A DNA stretch of 64,000 bases from Gigaspora rosea (lineage: Eukaryota; Glomeromycota; Glomeromycetes; Diversisporales; Gigasporaceae), in the NCBI GenBank assembly GCA_003550325.1, contig QKWP01000261.1:263612-327611 (forward strand), written 5' to 3'. Numbering within the stretch: the first letter of the stretch is position 1; the number at the start of each line of letters is the position of its first letter. Shown here one piece after another: positions 35,926 through 47,093 of the stretch. The position numbers and the translations under genes are program-made. The notes under the pieces are model-generated. The model searched no databases. It was not told where the DNA came from and saw only the letters and a list, made by a program, of their open reading frames with translations.

Positions 35926-36568
35926 AAAATTTTATATTTAAATAACTTAAAAAATAACTGAAATTAGTAAAACCTAACAGATGGTTATTGAATTTGGCAG
36001 ATAGTTCCGGAATTAAGGTACTGAACGGCAATTAAACGAACGTGAAACACTTCCAGGTCTAAATAAATCATTAAATTGACAAGAAAGAGTATAACATTAA
36101 AAAAACATTAAAAAACATTAAAAAAACCTTAAAAAATAATAAAACATATAAGATTTAAATATACCTTTAAAATTCGAACCAACCAATGCGTTTGCATTAA
36201 AAACGATAAAAGAAACTGCATGATAGACAAATACCTAAAGATTTAAATAAGTTATCAGAATGAACATTGCAGTGCAAACATTATTTTAAAAAATTTGTCA
36301 AATACTTATCGTTAAATAAATAAAGTATGTGTTTAAATAAATAAATCGAGAATAAATAAATCAAGTTAGCAAGAATATGTTCTTGGGAAATAAAAAAAAA
36401 AAGTGTTTTAATATTTTCTATATCAATACTGATATATAAATTGCACAATTTAAAAAATCTATTTATTTTGAATCTTGACCCGTTTGACCCGGGTCAGATC
36501 AATTTCTGACCCGTGACCCATCAGGTTGGGTGACCTGTATGGGTCACCCGACCCGGGTAATAACTCTA

Positions 36569-36576
36569 TGTCTAAC
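36569..36576. repeat. Right hAT target-site duplication
   Basis: tgtctaac, identical to 32886-32893. Confidence 0.93.
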
Positions 36577-37044
36577 AATCTCTTGGATTGGTTCCAAAAT
36601 ATTATTTGGTCTTCTCGAAATATCTCTCAACATCAATAGGAACATGCACGCAATATAACTTCAAAAATAAAAAAAAGAAAATATTTTTTTCCAAGCACAC
36701 CCCATACAACAATTACATCAACATCAAATATATCTCATATAGATTTCTCTTATTTTATAGAAAAATAGTTTCTACAAGGTTTTTTCTCTAACAAACTGTA
36801 TACAATAATGTCATGATATATGCCAGAGGTCTCCTCCAACCTATTTTAGCTAGTTAATTAATTTGAAATAATTAATCATAGCATATATAGATAATAGAGG
36901 GTATAATGTCACATTGGGTGCCTGTTTACAGTAACACAAATGTAGTTTTGAAATCTTTAAATGTAAATTTTATTATTCTTTTTACTTAAATAAGTTTCAA
37001 CTATGGCATTTTAATAATAATAATAAAAAAAAAAAAAAAAAAAA

Positions 37045-37057
37045 GATAAGTCATATA
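37045..37057. repeat. 3' target-site duplication of the full-length LINE
   Basis: gataagtcatata, directly after the poly-A tail, identical to 27319-27331. Confidence 0.88.
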
Positions 37058-37290
37058 ATATTAAATTTAAATAATAAATATATAAAAGTAAATAAATAAA
37101 TAGTCAATTTGCAAAGTTTAATTTTTATATAAATATTTTCTGTGATTTTGAGTAGATTAGACCTTCTTGCTTTTTTTACTTTTACTTTCATTTCACTTAT
37201 ATTTTTATTTTACTTTCATCTTTATTTTATTTTTGCTTATTCAAAACCAAAAAAAATATCAATAAAAATTTAAATATCACAAACCTATAG

Positions 37291-38510
37291 ATGATGAAAT
37301 TAGCAAAATTATTAAAGATATTATACCTAAAAATACTCACAAAGCTATGGCTAAGTGGGTCAAAATACTTGAAAAATTGGAGATCAGAAGTAGAGTATAA
37401 ATATAGAATTGAAACAAATAATAATCAGTAGCAGTTAGAATGTGAAATAACTGAATTTATCCTGGAAATCTAACAAACTTGTGACCAGTCAGAATATTTC
37501 TATCTTTACTTATGAATTGCATATGATTATTAAGTGTTTATAAATCTAAGTATCCTGAATTAATTAATAAATTTAATATTAATAATTGAAAGAATTTTCA
37601 CAATTATGGAAAGCATTAAATAACAAGATGAAGCAATTAAAAAAAGTGCAATTGTATTAAAACATCATAACCATTTACATAACTAATAATAAATTAAAAC
37701 AAATATTTTAACACTTCGCACTTTCTATTAATATTTCTGAAGGATTACTTTACCTAATCTTTATATAAAGCTGTTTCTTTTTCAACTATAGAATGGAGAG
37801 AATTATAAAATAATCATATCTCAATTTACATTTATATCTAATAGGGGAATTCAATTTGTTAAAAATTACTAAAAAATTGACCAAAAGGTGTAGATAGTTG
37901 TTCTAATGCTCTTGTAATCCTGACTACCTGATCCTAAAAACTCTTGTGGCCCTGTTTATGATTTTAAGTATTACTTTGCTAAAAGACCAACAAATTCTAG
38001 CTGTTCATCTCTTTATTTGCAAGTTAATAAGAATGTAAAAAGTAAGATTTTGACTAATTATAATGGAATTAAGAAACTGATATTTATTACCTAATATCTA
38101 TTTACTATAGGAGCTTACTTCCTACCCCTAGATAAAATATTTAGCTAAATTTAATTGGCTAAAATTTTTTATATAATGTAAGAATTGGCTTGACCCCCAC
38201 CCTCTAAAATATTACCTTAATATTTCTACTATTAATATTAATCTAATAATATAGATTCTTTAGAAAATAAATAGTATCTTGATGTTCAACTAGATAAAAA
38301 AAGCATATAGAACTTTAATGAAAACTATTTGTATATAGTAGATATCAATTTGAAAAATCAGAACATTATTAATCATTCTGAAAGATCTATACCAATTACT
38401 TTCCTATTTCAAAAAAGTGTTTCAACAGTTACTACAATATCATTAACTGGGCATAAAAGTAAGTTATTATACAGGATTTATGCATGCTCATTATAGCAGC
38501 AAAAAGAAGA
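37291..38510 (+). pseudogene. Heavily decayed tyrosine-recombinase (Crypton-like) gene
   Basis: Scattered in different frames are phrases typical of fungal tyrosine-recombinase transposase-like proteins: DDEISKIIKDIIPKNTHKAM near 37291 (N-terminal 'PKNT...AMAKWV' helix); DPKNSCGPVYDFKYYFAKRP near 37932, followed by SSLYLQVNKNVK; and TISLTGHKSKLLYR near 38435 (the 'xGHKS' segment next to the catalytic Arg/His region). Stops and frame changes are very frequent. A Crypton/DUF3504-type origin is inferred from these motifs. No element ends were found. Confidence 0.5.
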
Positions 38511-38639
38511 AGCACTATCATTGTTAATAAATATATTGGAACTTTATCTTTAAAAATTTAGAAACCTCAAACAATTCAGATACTTTAAGTAATTTGAATA
38601 CATCAAGTAATTCTGAAGATTTAAATAATACAAGAGTAT

Positions 38640-39360
38640 AAAATTTTTTTTTATTTAATTTTTAAAAAAAAAATTTTATTAGAAAATCAGAAATACTAGT
38701 TCAACAAATTTACTTTCGTCAATTAATCCTTTTGTTATGAAATATTCTAATCACTTTTATAAAATATTAAATATAAACCTCACAGCAGTCAGCAAGTTTT
38801 GCATAGGATTTTTAATAAGAATAATTCTTCTGAAGAGTAAGATTCAATAGATTATGATAATGCTAAGATAATCAAAAATTACTATATAAATACTAAAAAG
38901 GTTACTATTAATTAAACATGTAATATGCTTTATTATTTTTAAGAAATAAAAAAACTATTAACGTTATGCTAAATAATTTTATTTGGTTATATCCATTTGT
39001 TTTTCTCAATCAAATACCAATTGTCTTTATCTGATCAAATTTATTTATCTATTAAAAAACTTATAATTTGCTTTACCTAATCGAATAAGGATTTTAAAAA
39101 ACTATTAAATAATGTTTATTTATGTTCAATTAGAATATTTCACTTCAGCCAATTAGATTTTTAAAAATTCATTCTATTATATATTTTTTCACTTGGTTCA
39201 AATAGGATTTTTTAAAGTTTTTCTATAATTTGCTTTTGTCTAGTCCAATTAGAAATTTAAATCTATTATATAGTTTAATTAGAATTTAAAAAAAAACTTA
39301 TATTTCAGCAAATCTATTCGAAACAAAAAAAGCTCTATTGCTTATTAATTTTACCCATTC
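38640..39360. other. AT-rich DNA with short internal repeats, no gene
   Basis: 39000-39350 shows several diverged repeats of a unit around cttataatttgctttacctaat-cgaattagg/aattttaaa (about 70-80 nt apart). No coding region is seen. Confidence 0.4.
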
Positions 39361-39364
39361 AAAA

Positions 39365-40260
39365 AAATTAAGGAAGTTGGTAAGTTGTTACCTTCAAATA
39401 GCAGGTCTAAAGTTCAAATCCCACTGGTGATGCTTTGAAAAATAGATCTATATTCCAATAACTACTTCTCATCAATCAGTTGGGTATATTATCTTAGCCT
39501 TGGTACACTATCTTGAATAGAACCTTTTGGATATCATTACACAGACAAATCCAAGAAACTAAAGAAACAGAAACCTATTTGGCAAGTTCTGAGTAAGAAA
39601 GTAACAAAGATCTTTGATGGTGCTACCAGAACTAGAGTATTGAAAACCAGAACTGGAGAACTAAACAACAAGACCTTTAGAGTAGAGAGTCAACAACTTG
39701 GTTGCCAGAGTCATACCAGAGAAAAAGGATCTATGTTTTGAAAGTAGGTACTAGGGAAAAAACTATATGACATCTAATGCTAGATAAATCAACCCTTCCA
39801 GGCTAACTAGATTAAAAGTTTGGGATACATCAGGAAAAACTAGTAGGAAGGTAATAGTGAGTACTGTGGTCAGAGCAAACCTTACAAGGGCAGAAGTAGA
39901 TAATAGTAGTAGTTGCAAAGTATCCTCTAATTGCAAGTGTAAGCCTCAATGAATACATAAAGTTACTGAAGAGTAGATAATATCTGTATGAAACAGAAAA
40001 TGCTCTACCAAGTTTTTCATAAGGATAAAGTAGTTCTAAAAGAATATTTGGTTAATAGTATCCAGAAACTAACCTCAACTAACTAATGTATCTGGTGAAA
40101 CAAGTAGGATGAGCAGGAGAAATAGGACTAGTGGGTTTAAATAGGCAATCCTCTAGTTGAGTTGCAGATATAGCAGCTAGTTTAGAACCTTTGGGCGAAC
40201 TACTTAAATTAGACAACCAAAAGTTGTACTTGTGGCTAGTTGTATCCTTATTTTTGTAAC
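39365..40260 (+). repeat. ~0.9-kb dispersed repeat family, copy B (best preserved), tRNA-like head
   Basis: Colinear with 13290-14880 (minus its insertion) and partly with 20560-21050. The 5' end, gaagttggtaagttgttacc then agttcaaatcccactggt, resembles RNA polymerase III A and B boxes (B-box consensus ggttcgaatcc). A tRNA-derived SINE-like origin is therefore possible, although the body is long for a SINE. No cloverleaf with good stems could be drawn, and no protein is conserved between copies A and B. Confidence 0.6.
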
Positions 40261-40671
40261 AAATGTTAGAGTACTTCTATTAGATTTACTTAAAATATGC
40301 ATGAACACTATTTTTATAATAACTTTTCTTTTAATAATTCTAGTTTAACATTCTCCAATATTTGGGTTACCATTATTGTTAATATTTAAGCATAATAATC
40401 TATCATATAATTTTACCTGCTATTCCCACTAATCAAATTTGTTAGATACAGTTGTAGATTTGTCCTATTTTTGACCAATTCATATAAAAACTGCATATAT
40501 TTACAGTTATATAATTTTAAATCATAATAATTTTTTAAAAAAGTAAAGCTAACAAACTATAATATACTGGTTTAGCTACAAATTGATAGCTTTTTTTTTC
40601 TGTATTGTTTCTAGATCAAATATTATAAGATTTTAAATTTTATACAGCCTTTAAGTATTATGTACTTTACT

Positions 40672-41157
40672 AAATGACAACTGTAATTCAGCATTTTGTC
40701 TTTTGATTGGATAACTCAAAACACATGCACATTATGATATTCTGATATAATCCACACACCTAAAATCTTTATACTACTAAATAACAACTATAATCTAGCA
40801 TTTTGTCTTTTGATTGGATAACACAGAACATGTACACATTATGATATTCTGATATAATCTATATACCTAAAATACTACTAAATGACAACTGTAATCTTGC
40901 ATTTTGTCTTTTGATTGATATGATATTCTGATATAATCTACATATCTAAAATACTACTAAATGACAACTGTAATTTAGCATTTTGTCATTTGATTGGATA
41001 ACTCAGAACATGTGCATTTTATAACATTCTAATATAATCTACACAGCTACAATACTACTAAATAATAACTGTAATCAGGCATTTATTCTTTTGATTGGAT
41101 AACTTAAAACACATGCATATTATGTTATTTTGATATAATTTACTCACCTAAAACAAA
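40672..41157. repeat. Tandem array, five units of ~85-125 bp
   Basis: The unit starts aaatgacaactgtaatNNag, continues cattttgtcttttgattgga, atgatattctgatataatc and ends acctaaaatactact. The third unit lacks about 30 bp. Satellite-like and non-coding. Confidence 0.85.
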
Positions 41158-41164
41158 TTTGTCT

Positions 41165-41400
41165 ATTTAAATATTTTTGATTTTGATGTGTTAATAGCGA
41201 TGATGAGTTAAGCTTACATTTAAATATTTTTAATTGAACATCTTTAGAAAACATGACTATTTTGTAAAAAAACTTATTTTTATATATAATTGTATTAATA
41301 GTAATGATGACTAAGCTTATGTTTAAATATTTTTAATTGGTCATCTTCAGAAAATATGACCAGTTTGTGGAAAAACTTATGTTTATATACATATATATGT
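41165..41400. repeat. Two-unit tandem duplication (~115 bp)
   Basis: gatgaNtaagcttaNNtttaa, atatttttaattgNNcatctt and agaaaaNatgac recur once, at about 41200-41260 and 41308-41370. Confidence 0.75.
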
Positions 41401-41607
41401 ATAGTTTATAACAGAGTAAACTTACCAATTTTATCTATCTATATACATACATAGTGTGGTTTAATTTGAGGTTTGTATACTTTTATGTTTTCATTTGCTG
41501 CATACAAAAATGTAACCAAATTGTAGAAAAATTTTTGGTCAGCCTTGATATTTGTTATTATATAAGGGAAGTATGGAGCTCACTTTGGCAATTATTTTTA
41601 AAAGTAT

Positions 41608-42575
41608 ATGATTAGGCTATACAAAGTTAATTTTTTATTTTGCATTATATGAAATCTGAAAACTGGTTAGTATATCAGATTTTTTTTTAAATTAGGCCAC
41701 ACAAAGTTGATTTTTTGCTTTGCATTACATAGAATCTAAAAACTTCAGTCAGTCTGTTAGATTTTTTTTTTGCTTTAATGCAAATTGATAAAATAAATTC
41801 ACATCTAAAATTAGGTCATGACAAAGTTGATTTTCATTTTGCATTACATGGAATCTGAAAACTTGGATAAGTCAGTAACATTTTGTTTATTTTTTTTACT
41901 GTAAATTAATAGAATAATACTGTATTCACATTTAAGATTAGACCATGTGAAGTTGATTTTTGTTTTGCATTACATGGAATCTGAAAACTTCTGTTGGTTA
42001 GATTTTTTTTTACTACAAATTAATAGAACAATGTTCGCATCTAAGATTAGACCATGCAAAGTTGATTTTTCATTTTGCATTACATGGAATCTGAAAACTT
42101 TGTCAGTCAGTCAGTTTTTTCTTTTTTTCTTTTTAATTAATAGAAAATGCATGCAAAATTAATTTTTCATTTTGCATTACATGGAATCTGAAACTTCGGT
42201 CAGTTGTTTTTTTCCTTTTTTTTTTTTTTTACTTTGCTGCAAATTAATAGAATAATGTTCACATCTAATATTAGACCACACGAAGTTGATTTTTCATTTT
42301 GCATTACAAGGAATCTGAAAACTTTGGTAGGTTAAATTTTTTTTCTTTTTTTTATTTTATTTTCAATTTACTGTAAATTAAAAGAATAATATTCACATCT
42401 AAGATTAGGCCACGCAAAGTTGATTTTTGTTTTACATTACATGAAATCTAAAATATTTGGTTAGTCAGTTGGATTTTTTTTATAATTTTTTTAATTTACT
42501 ATAAATTAATATAATAATCTTCGCATCTATGATTAGCCCACGTAAAGTTGATTATTGATTTTACATTATCAGTTA
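41608..42575. repeat. Tandem array, nine ~80-130-bp units
   Basis: The core attagNccacNcaaagttgat then catttngcattacatggaat then ctgaaaactt recurs near 41610, 41691, 41810, 41937, 42045, 42150, 42270, 42403 and 42530, each followed by a poly-T tract and ctgcaaattaatagaataat. Short ORFs inside are by-products. Distinct from the array at 40.7 kb. Confidence 0.88.
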
Positions 42576-42609
42576 GTCGCATTATATATATGAAATAATT
42601 TTGCGCAAC

Positions 42610-42850
42610 GCACCTCATATGATTTGGTGTAATGTGAAATCAAACCAAAAAAATAACCCGTTTTTTGTTAGTTAGGGTTTGGGTGAGGTCAGAATATGTG
42701 TAGGCGAGAAAAGGGGTTTTATAGTAAAATTTTGAAGGAATTTTTTTGTTAGAGCACGAAGAGTGGTTTCATAAGCAAAATTATGAGCCACGAGCGATTT
42801 TTTAAAAGATCACTCGATTTCACGTTACACCTGATCCTACGATCTGATTG
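42610..42850. mobile_element. Inverted-repeat element with ggtgtaacgtgaaatc ends
   Basis: The left end ttggtgtaatgtgaaatcaa and the complement of the right end (gatttcacgttacacctgat) are inverted. The interior holds agggtttgggtg. It is related to the 8.6-kb element through cgttacacctgatc. Confidence 0.5.
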
Positions 42851-42995
42851 GTTTATCAGATACCTATATATATATTTTAGTGATTTTACCCCTATACACG
42901 TGGCAAAGCACGTGTACAAAACTAGTAAAAATAAAATAGAAAATCGAGCACAGCCCAAGTTCAGAATGTACTAACCCGTCACAACGTACAACGTG

Positions 42996-43936
42996 TCGAG
43001 GTAGGACCGTCCCGAGTGCCCCGAGTTGTAGTTTGTTACACAATTGATTCGGAAATTTTTTTTATACGTTTCACAGTACTTTTTTCGGAAGCTCGGGTAG
43101 ATTATCTCATCTGTGAACCTGGCAAAGTGTACTTAATATCTTGAAGTTTTCATATCATACTATAATAATATCAGTTAAATCATTCTAAATCATTCGACCT
43201 TCAAGTTATACTTTACTTACCGAAGTTATAAGTAAATTACGATCCTTACGTTGACAAAATCTTCCGTATTGAACAAAAAAAAATGTAAAAAAGCCTTAAT
43301 AACGTTAATGTAGGGTGAAGAACTTAGTTTGTATATTTTTTTTATTTTACGTTTTGCATAGATATCCTTTAAAATTGGAAGTATACGAATTAAGTTAATT
43401 AACTATGCGGTTTATTAATAATATTATTGTAGGTGCTTTTATAATACGATAAAGAAGCTTATAGATAAGATGTATTAAAATCGCAGAGGTTTCTTATTAG
43501 AATGATAGCCGTGTAAGATAGTATAGTATTAGATATTAGAAATATGAGTAGATATAGGAATAGACGTAGAATTAGACGTAGAATTAGACGTAGAATTAGA
43601 CGTATAATTAGACGTATAATTAAACATATAGATTATTAGATTTTGTAAATAAATAAAAAATAAGCACTATGAAAAGGTCAATAATCCCGATTTAAATTAA
43701 TAAATACATGCTATTATTTAGCAGTAACATTTAACGGCATTTTTTTGAGCTTTAGCTATAAATTTTAATAAATTTTAATTAAATTTCGTTTTTTTTTTCA
43801 TTTAAAAAAATTTATGAATTGATTGGCTAATCAACACGTGATCTTTTCACATGATAAAAATTTACAATTTTAATTGGCTAAACTAATATGCGTGATCGGG
43901 ATCATCATTTCCTTATTTGGGACGGTCCTACCTGTA
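42996..43936. mobile_element. Mutator-like non-autonomous element, 941 bp, 9-bp TSD
   Basis: Inverted termini tcgaggtaggaccgtccc and (complement) gggacggtcctacctgta share a perfect 15-bp core. The exact 9-bp duplication tacaacgtg flanks it (42987-42995, 43937-43945). A 9-bp TSD is typical of MULEs. The interior is non-coding and includes the repeat shared in reverse with 10.33-10.96 kb. It also has a minisatellite of the 12-mer agaattagacgt (about five copies, 43562-43620) that is absent from the other copy. Confidence 0.85.
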
Positions 43937-44169
43937 TACAACGTGCGTACACATTTTTTTTCTGTAGCACGAAAATTTTGTCTTGTCCCACCTTGCTGAA
44001 AAACGCCCACAAAAAAAAAAAAAAAAAAAAACAAAAAACAAGCCATCCATGCAAGTTATTCAGTATTTTTGAGACTATGAAATACGTGAACTGCATGAAT
44101 TAAAGAAATAAACAGGCATCTCTAAATCAATTTATAGAAACCTCAAAAAGAAATATGAAAAATATGAAT

Positions 44170-44875
44170 ACATTAAAGTGCATTGAGCATTCCCAAAAAT
44201 ATTTTTTGAAGCGTCAAAAGCACTTGGAAACCTGGTGCGATTGCGTTCCATCTTACTTACCAAAAGGCTGGCCCAAAAATTATGTTCTAAGGAATATAGG
44301 TGTCTCATGTTGCTATTCCAAATTATTTGGGCTGCATAGAATTTGTCTATCACCATCCCTATGCTAAATACAGTATGATAAAGACAATCGAGTGAAGTGG
44401 GACAGGGCCTATAATTGGAAAATCCAATTTTTACGGATAGCAGCGTTCCAACCATTCAGGAATGCCGTACAAAGGTCAGCGTCTAGTGCAGTGACATCCA
44501 TAAGAATGTCTAAAAATTTTTGCATCAGCAAAAATTGATATTCTTTGGTTTATAAATAAAATGAATGGTATAATTTTGAATACGTTCCTGAATGAAGAAA
44601 AGTATGGAAATGATTGGCGGCTACTAATGTATGAATATCCAAAGCATCAGAGCAAAGTCGCAAAAAAAAAAAAAAATTTGTTCGTGAAAATGATCCTGAG
44701 AAACTCGACTTGCTATCCAAAGTTCGACTTAAGCCGCATCGAAAATTCTTAAACATAGTTGAGGAATGAAAAATTCGTTGCAAATTTGTAATTGATATTA
44801 ATGAGGAGCGAATCGATTTTTTAAAATTCGTGCAGTTTACTGCGGCAGTCACCTGATAAATTGCTTGAACAGTTT
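44170..44875 (+). pseudogene. Decayed gene of unknown function
   Basis: Three blocks read as plausible protein in compatible frames. The first is near 44190-44370 (STWKPGAIAFHLTYQKAGPK, then SHVAIPNYLGCIEFVYHHPY). The second is 44561-44660 (MNGIILNTFLNEEKYGNDWR). The third, after a 15-A run, is 44678-44860 (FVRENDPEKLDLLSKVRLKP, FVIDINEERIDFLKFVQFTA). Stops between and within blocks make it a pseudogene. I do not recognise the family. Confidence 0.35.
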
Positions 44876-45536
44876 ACCCATACTTTCTTAACAAACCGTA
44901 CTTTGATTATATATAGTATTAGTGGCAGAATCAATACTAATATCTCTGTTCATGGCAGAATTCTTTAAGTGATTTCTAATATAAAGATTCTAGGTTCTCT
45001 TAGCAGAAATAACCATTTGGTTATGATATACCGAAAGGTCCTTGCATTTTTATACTATTCTATTGTTTTACATTGTTGCTATTTACCAGTTTTCCTATTA
45101 TAAACTGGTTTGTTTTCATCAACATTTGCAAAATTGCTTTGTGCTTTTTTTTTTTATTTAGTTAATAAAGGTAATTAAATTCACACTTCATTTTAAATTT
45201 GGAATACGTACACAGTGTTTAATGTATGTATGTACGTATGTACGTACTGTAACTGTATAATTTAGATAATTTAGTAAATGGTTTCAAATTTAATAGATAA
45301 TATTACTTATTTCAGACAGATCTGCGGAAAGATAATGTATATTTCCGAAAAGATGACATAAATACAAATGTATGTGGTCACAAGACCTTTCAATTTGTTT
45401 ATTTAAATAACTTTATTGTTTCATTCTTAAATTTTTAAATCGAAACTTTTTTTTTACCGTTGAATTCAGCAATAACGGCTAGTAATTCATATTCATAATT
45501 TCAGGAAAAAAAAAAAAAAAAACCAAAGAAAAAAAA
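44876..45536. other. Upstream region of the RBR gene
   Basis: Non-coding. It has a tatgtatgtacgtatgtacg microsatellite near 45229-45248. A ttcag|g acceptor-like site at 45500 precedes an A-only leader running into the ATG, which could mark a 5' UTR intron. Confidence 0.4.
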
Positions 45537-47093
45537 ATGGATAACGGGGTATCTGTAGAATCAATAAGAGTTGTGAGTGAAATTGATGATCTCGTCAATC
45601 TTGAAGGAAAAATAGTGATGCATAAAGTTACTCCAGTAGGAAAAAAAGTATCAGTAGATTATACTACTGATCTTTGGGAAACATATTATAACATATTAGC
45701 AAAAAGGTCATGTAGTCTTTCATCCGAAAAAGATTTATATCTATTTGAACTTTCAACTTTTAAAAAACCAAATGCACCACTCTATCTTGAATTTGCAGTA
45801 AAATGTGATTTTGAAGGTTCAGTTTTTTGGACTAATGGTTATCAATTTATATATGATGAAGATTCTCAAAAAGAATTTTTTTTCAACGAATTTCAACCTT
45901 CAAGTCCTTCAAGTCCTATTGATAATGAAAAAGAATGTATTTTATGTATAGAAGAAGTTAATTCTAATGAATTTGTAAAAGTTACAGATCAATGCAATCA
46001 TGAAAATGATATATGTAAAAAATGTATTAGAAAGCATGTTAAAAATGAAATTTTGGACAATGAACTTTTGAATAAAGGAAATTTGGACATTTTATGCCCA
46101 GATGATGATTGTTGTGCGGTATTACAAGAACAAGATGTGAAAAAGTTTGTTACTGAAAAAATGTTTATTAGGTAAGTTGACTGAATATATATAAAAATAG
46201 AGTGCACAGATAAGATATAGCAAAAATTTATAAAAAATTTTCATATATAACAACCTATTTATTCTATTTATTCTATTTTTTTCATCTTCTGTCTGTTATA
46301 AAAGATATGAACAGCTCAAGCTAAACCTTACATTATCATTAATACCGAATTTTTATCGATGTACAAATCAAGATTGTGATTCAGGCCAGATTCATGAAGA
46401 AGGAGGTAAATTATATCATTATATTTGAATTTTTTTTGTTTTAGCCGGATGCCTGCATTTATTTACTTAATTCATGTTAAAAATTTGTTTATTTAAAGAT
46501 ACATCTCCAATAATGACATGTATCAACTGTAAGCAGAAATCCTGTGTGGTACATAATCTTCTAATCGATAATACTCAGTTAAATTGCCCTGAATGTGAAC
46601 CAGTATCACCATCAACTCCATCAAATGAAGCAGAAGGAACAGTAGTCAAAACAAAAAGATCTTCTTTCTGGAAAAGATTAATTCCTGATAAAAAAAATGA
46701 TGAACTATCACCAACATTAAGGAAAATAGAAATTGAAAAAGAAAATACAAAATTAATATTAAAAAATTTAAAGGAATTGAAAAAAGCTGAAAAACGCAAA
46801 CAACAAGAAGAAAAGCGAAAATCTCTTATAGTGAAGAAACAAGAAAAGAAAAGTGAAGATTATATACGACGATTAAAACAATGTCCTGCATGCAAAAGTA
46901 GTATTCAAAAAAGTGGTGGAAGTGATAAAATGATATGTGGAAATCCTAGATGTAGACATGAATTTTGTTGGATGTAAGTAATTAATTTGTTTTTCTCGTT
47001 AATCTTTAAAGATTAAAATATTTACATTATATTTTATTCAGTTGTCTCGCTGAAAAACAAAATCATAAACCTGATTGTAAAAATTACAGATAA
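45537..47093 (+). CDS. RBR (RING1-IBR-RING2) E3 ubiquitin ligase-like protein, four exons
   Basis: Exons 45537-46171, 46305-46405, 46499-46973 and 47042-47093, all GT-AG, give 420 residues. RBR ligases take ubiquitin from an E2 onto a RING2 cysteine before transfer. RING1 covers about 134-192 (C134, C137, C153, H155, C160, C163, C187, C192). The IBR covers about 231-278 (C231, C236, C253, C256, C261, H264, C275, C278). A charged linker (about 320-370, many K/E, probably coiled coil) leads to RING2 at 374-416 (CPAC, C392, C397, C402, C405, H412, C416). At the position of the catalytic Cys (normally GGCNHM) the protein has GGSDKM, Ser387, so thioester transfer is not expected. The N-terminal 130 residues have no recognised domain. 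A broken copy at 60.3 kb shares the Ser. Confidence 0.9.

Larger units (their letters stand above)
32894..36568 (+). mobile_element. hAT DNA transposon nested in the LINE (3,675 bp)
   Basis: Perfect 19-bp terminal inverted repeats, TAGAGTTATTACCCGGGTC at 32894-32912 and the complement at 36550-36568, are flanked by the exact 8-bp TSD tgtctaac. Both ends hold further gacccgggtca / tgacccgt words in both orientations, probable transposase-binding sites. It carries a broken hAT transposase gene. Excising it with one TSD copy rejoins the LINE reading frame (LFFTNLSN to NLLDWFQ). It is therefore younger than the LINE. Confidence 0.95.
27332..37044 (+). mobile_element. Full-length decayed LINE (non-LTR retrotransposon) carrying a hAT insertion
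   Basis: Runs from just after the 5' TSD to a taataataataaaaaaaaa tail at 37010-37044, then the 3' TSD. Without the inserted 3,675-bp hAT and one 8-bp duplication it is about 6.03 kb. It encodes one long polyprotein with an apurinic-type endonuclease, RT, RNase H and a C-terminal zinc knuckle, a LINE arrangement with RNase H common in fungal Tad/I-like clades. It is inactive: many stops and frameshifts, and the RT YxDD is YMDN. Confidence 0.9.

Noticed and set aside
39365..39450. A functional tRNA gene at the A/B-box-like sequence
   Set aside because: No acceptor, D-stem or T-stem pairing could be drawn around gttcaaatccc. At best a tRNA-derived repeat head.
40672..42575. CRISPR-like array
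   Set aside because: The tandem units are repeats of 80-130 bp with no short conserved repeat separated by unique spacers. The other genes show the window is eukaryotic.
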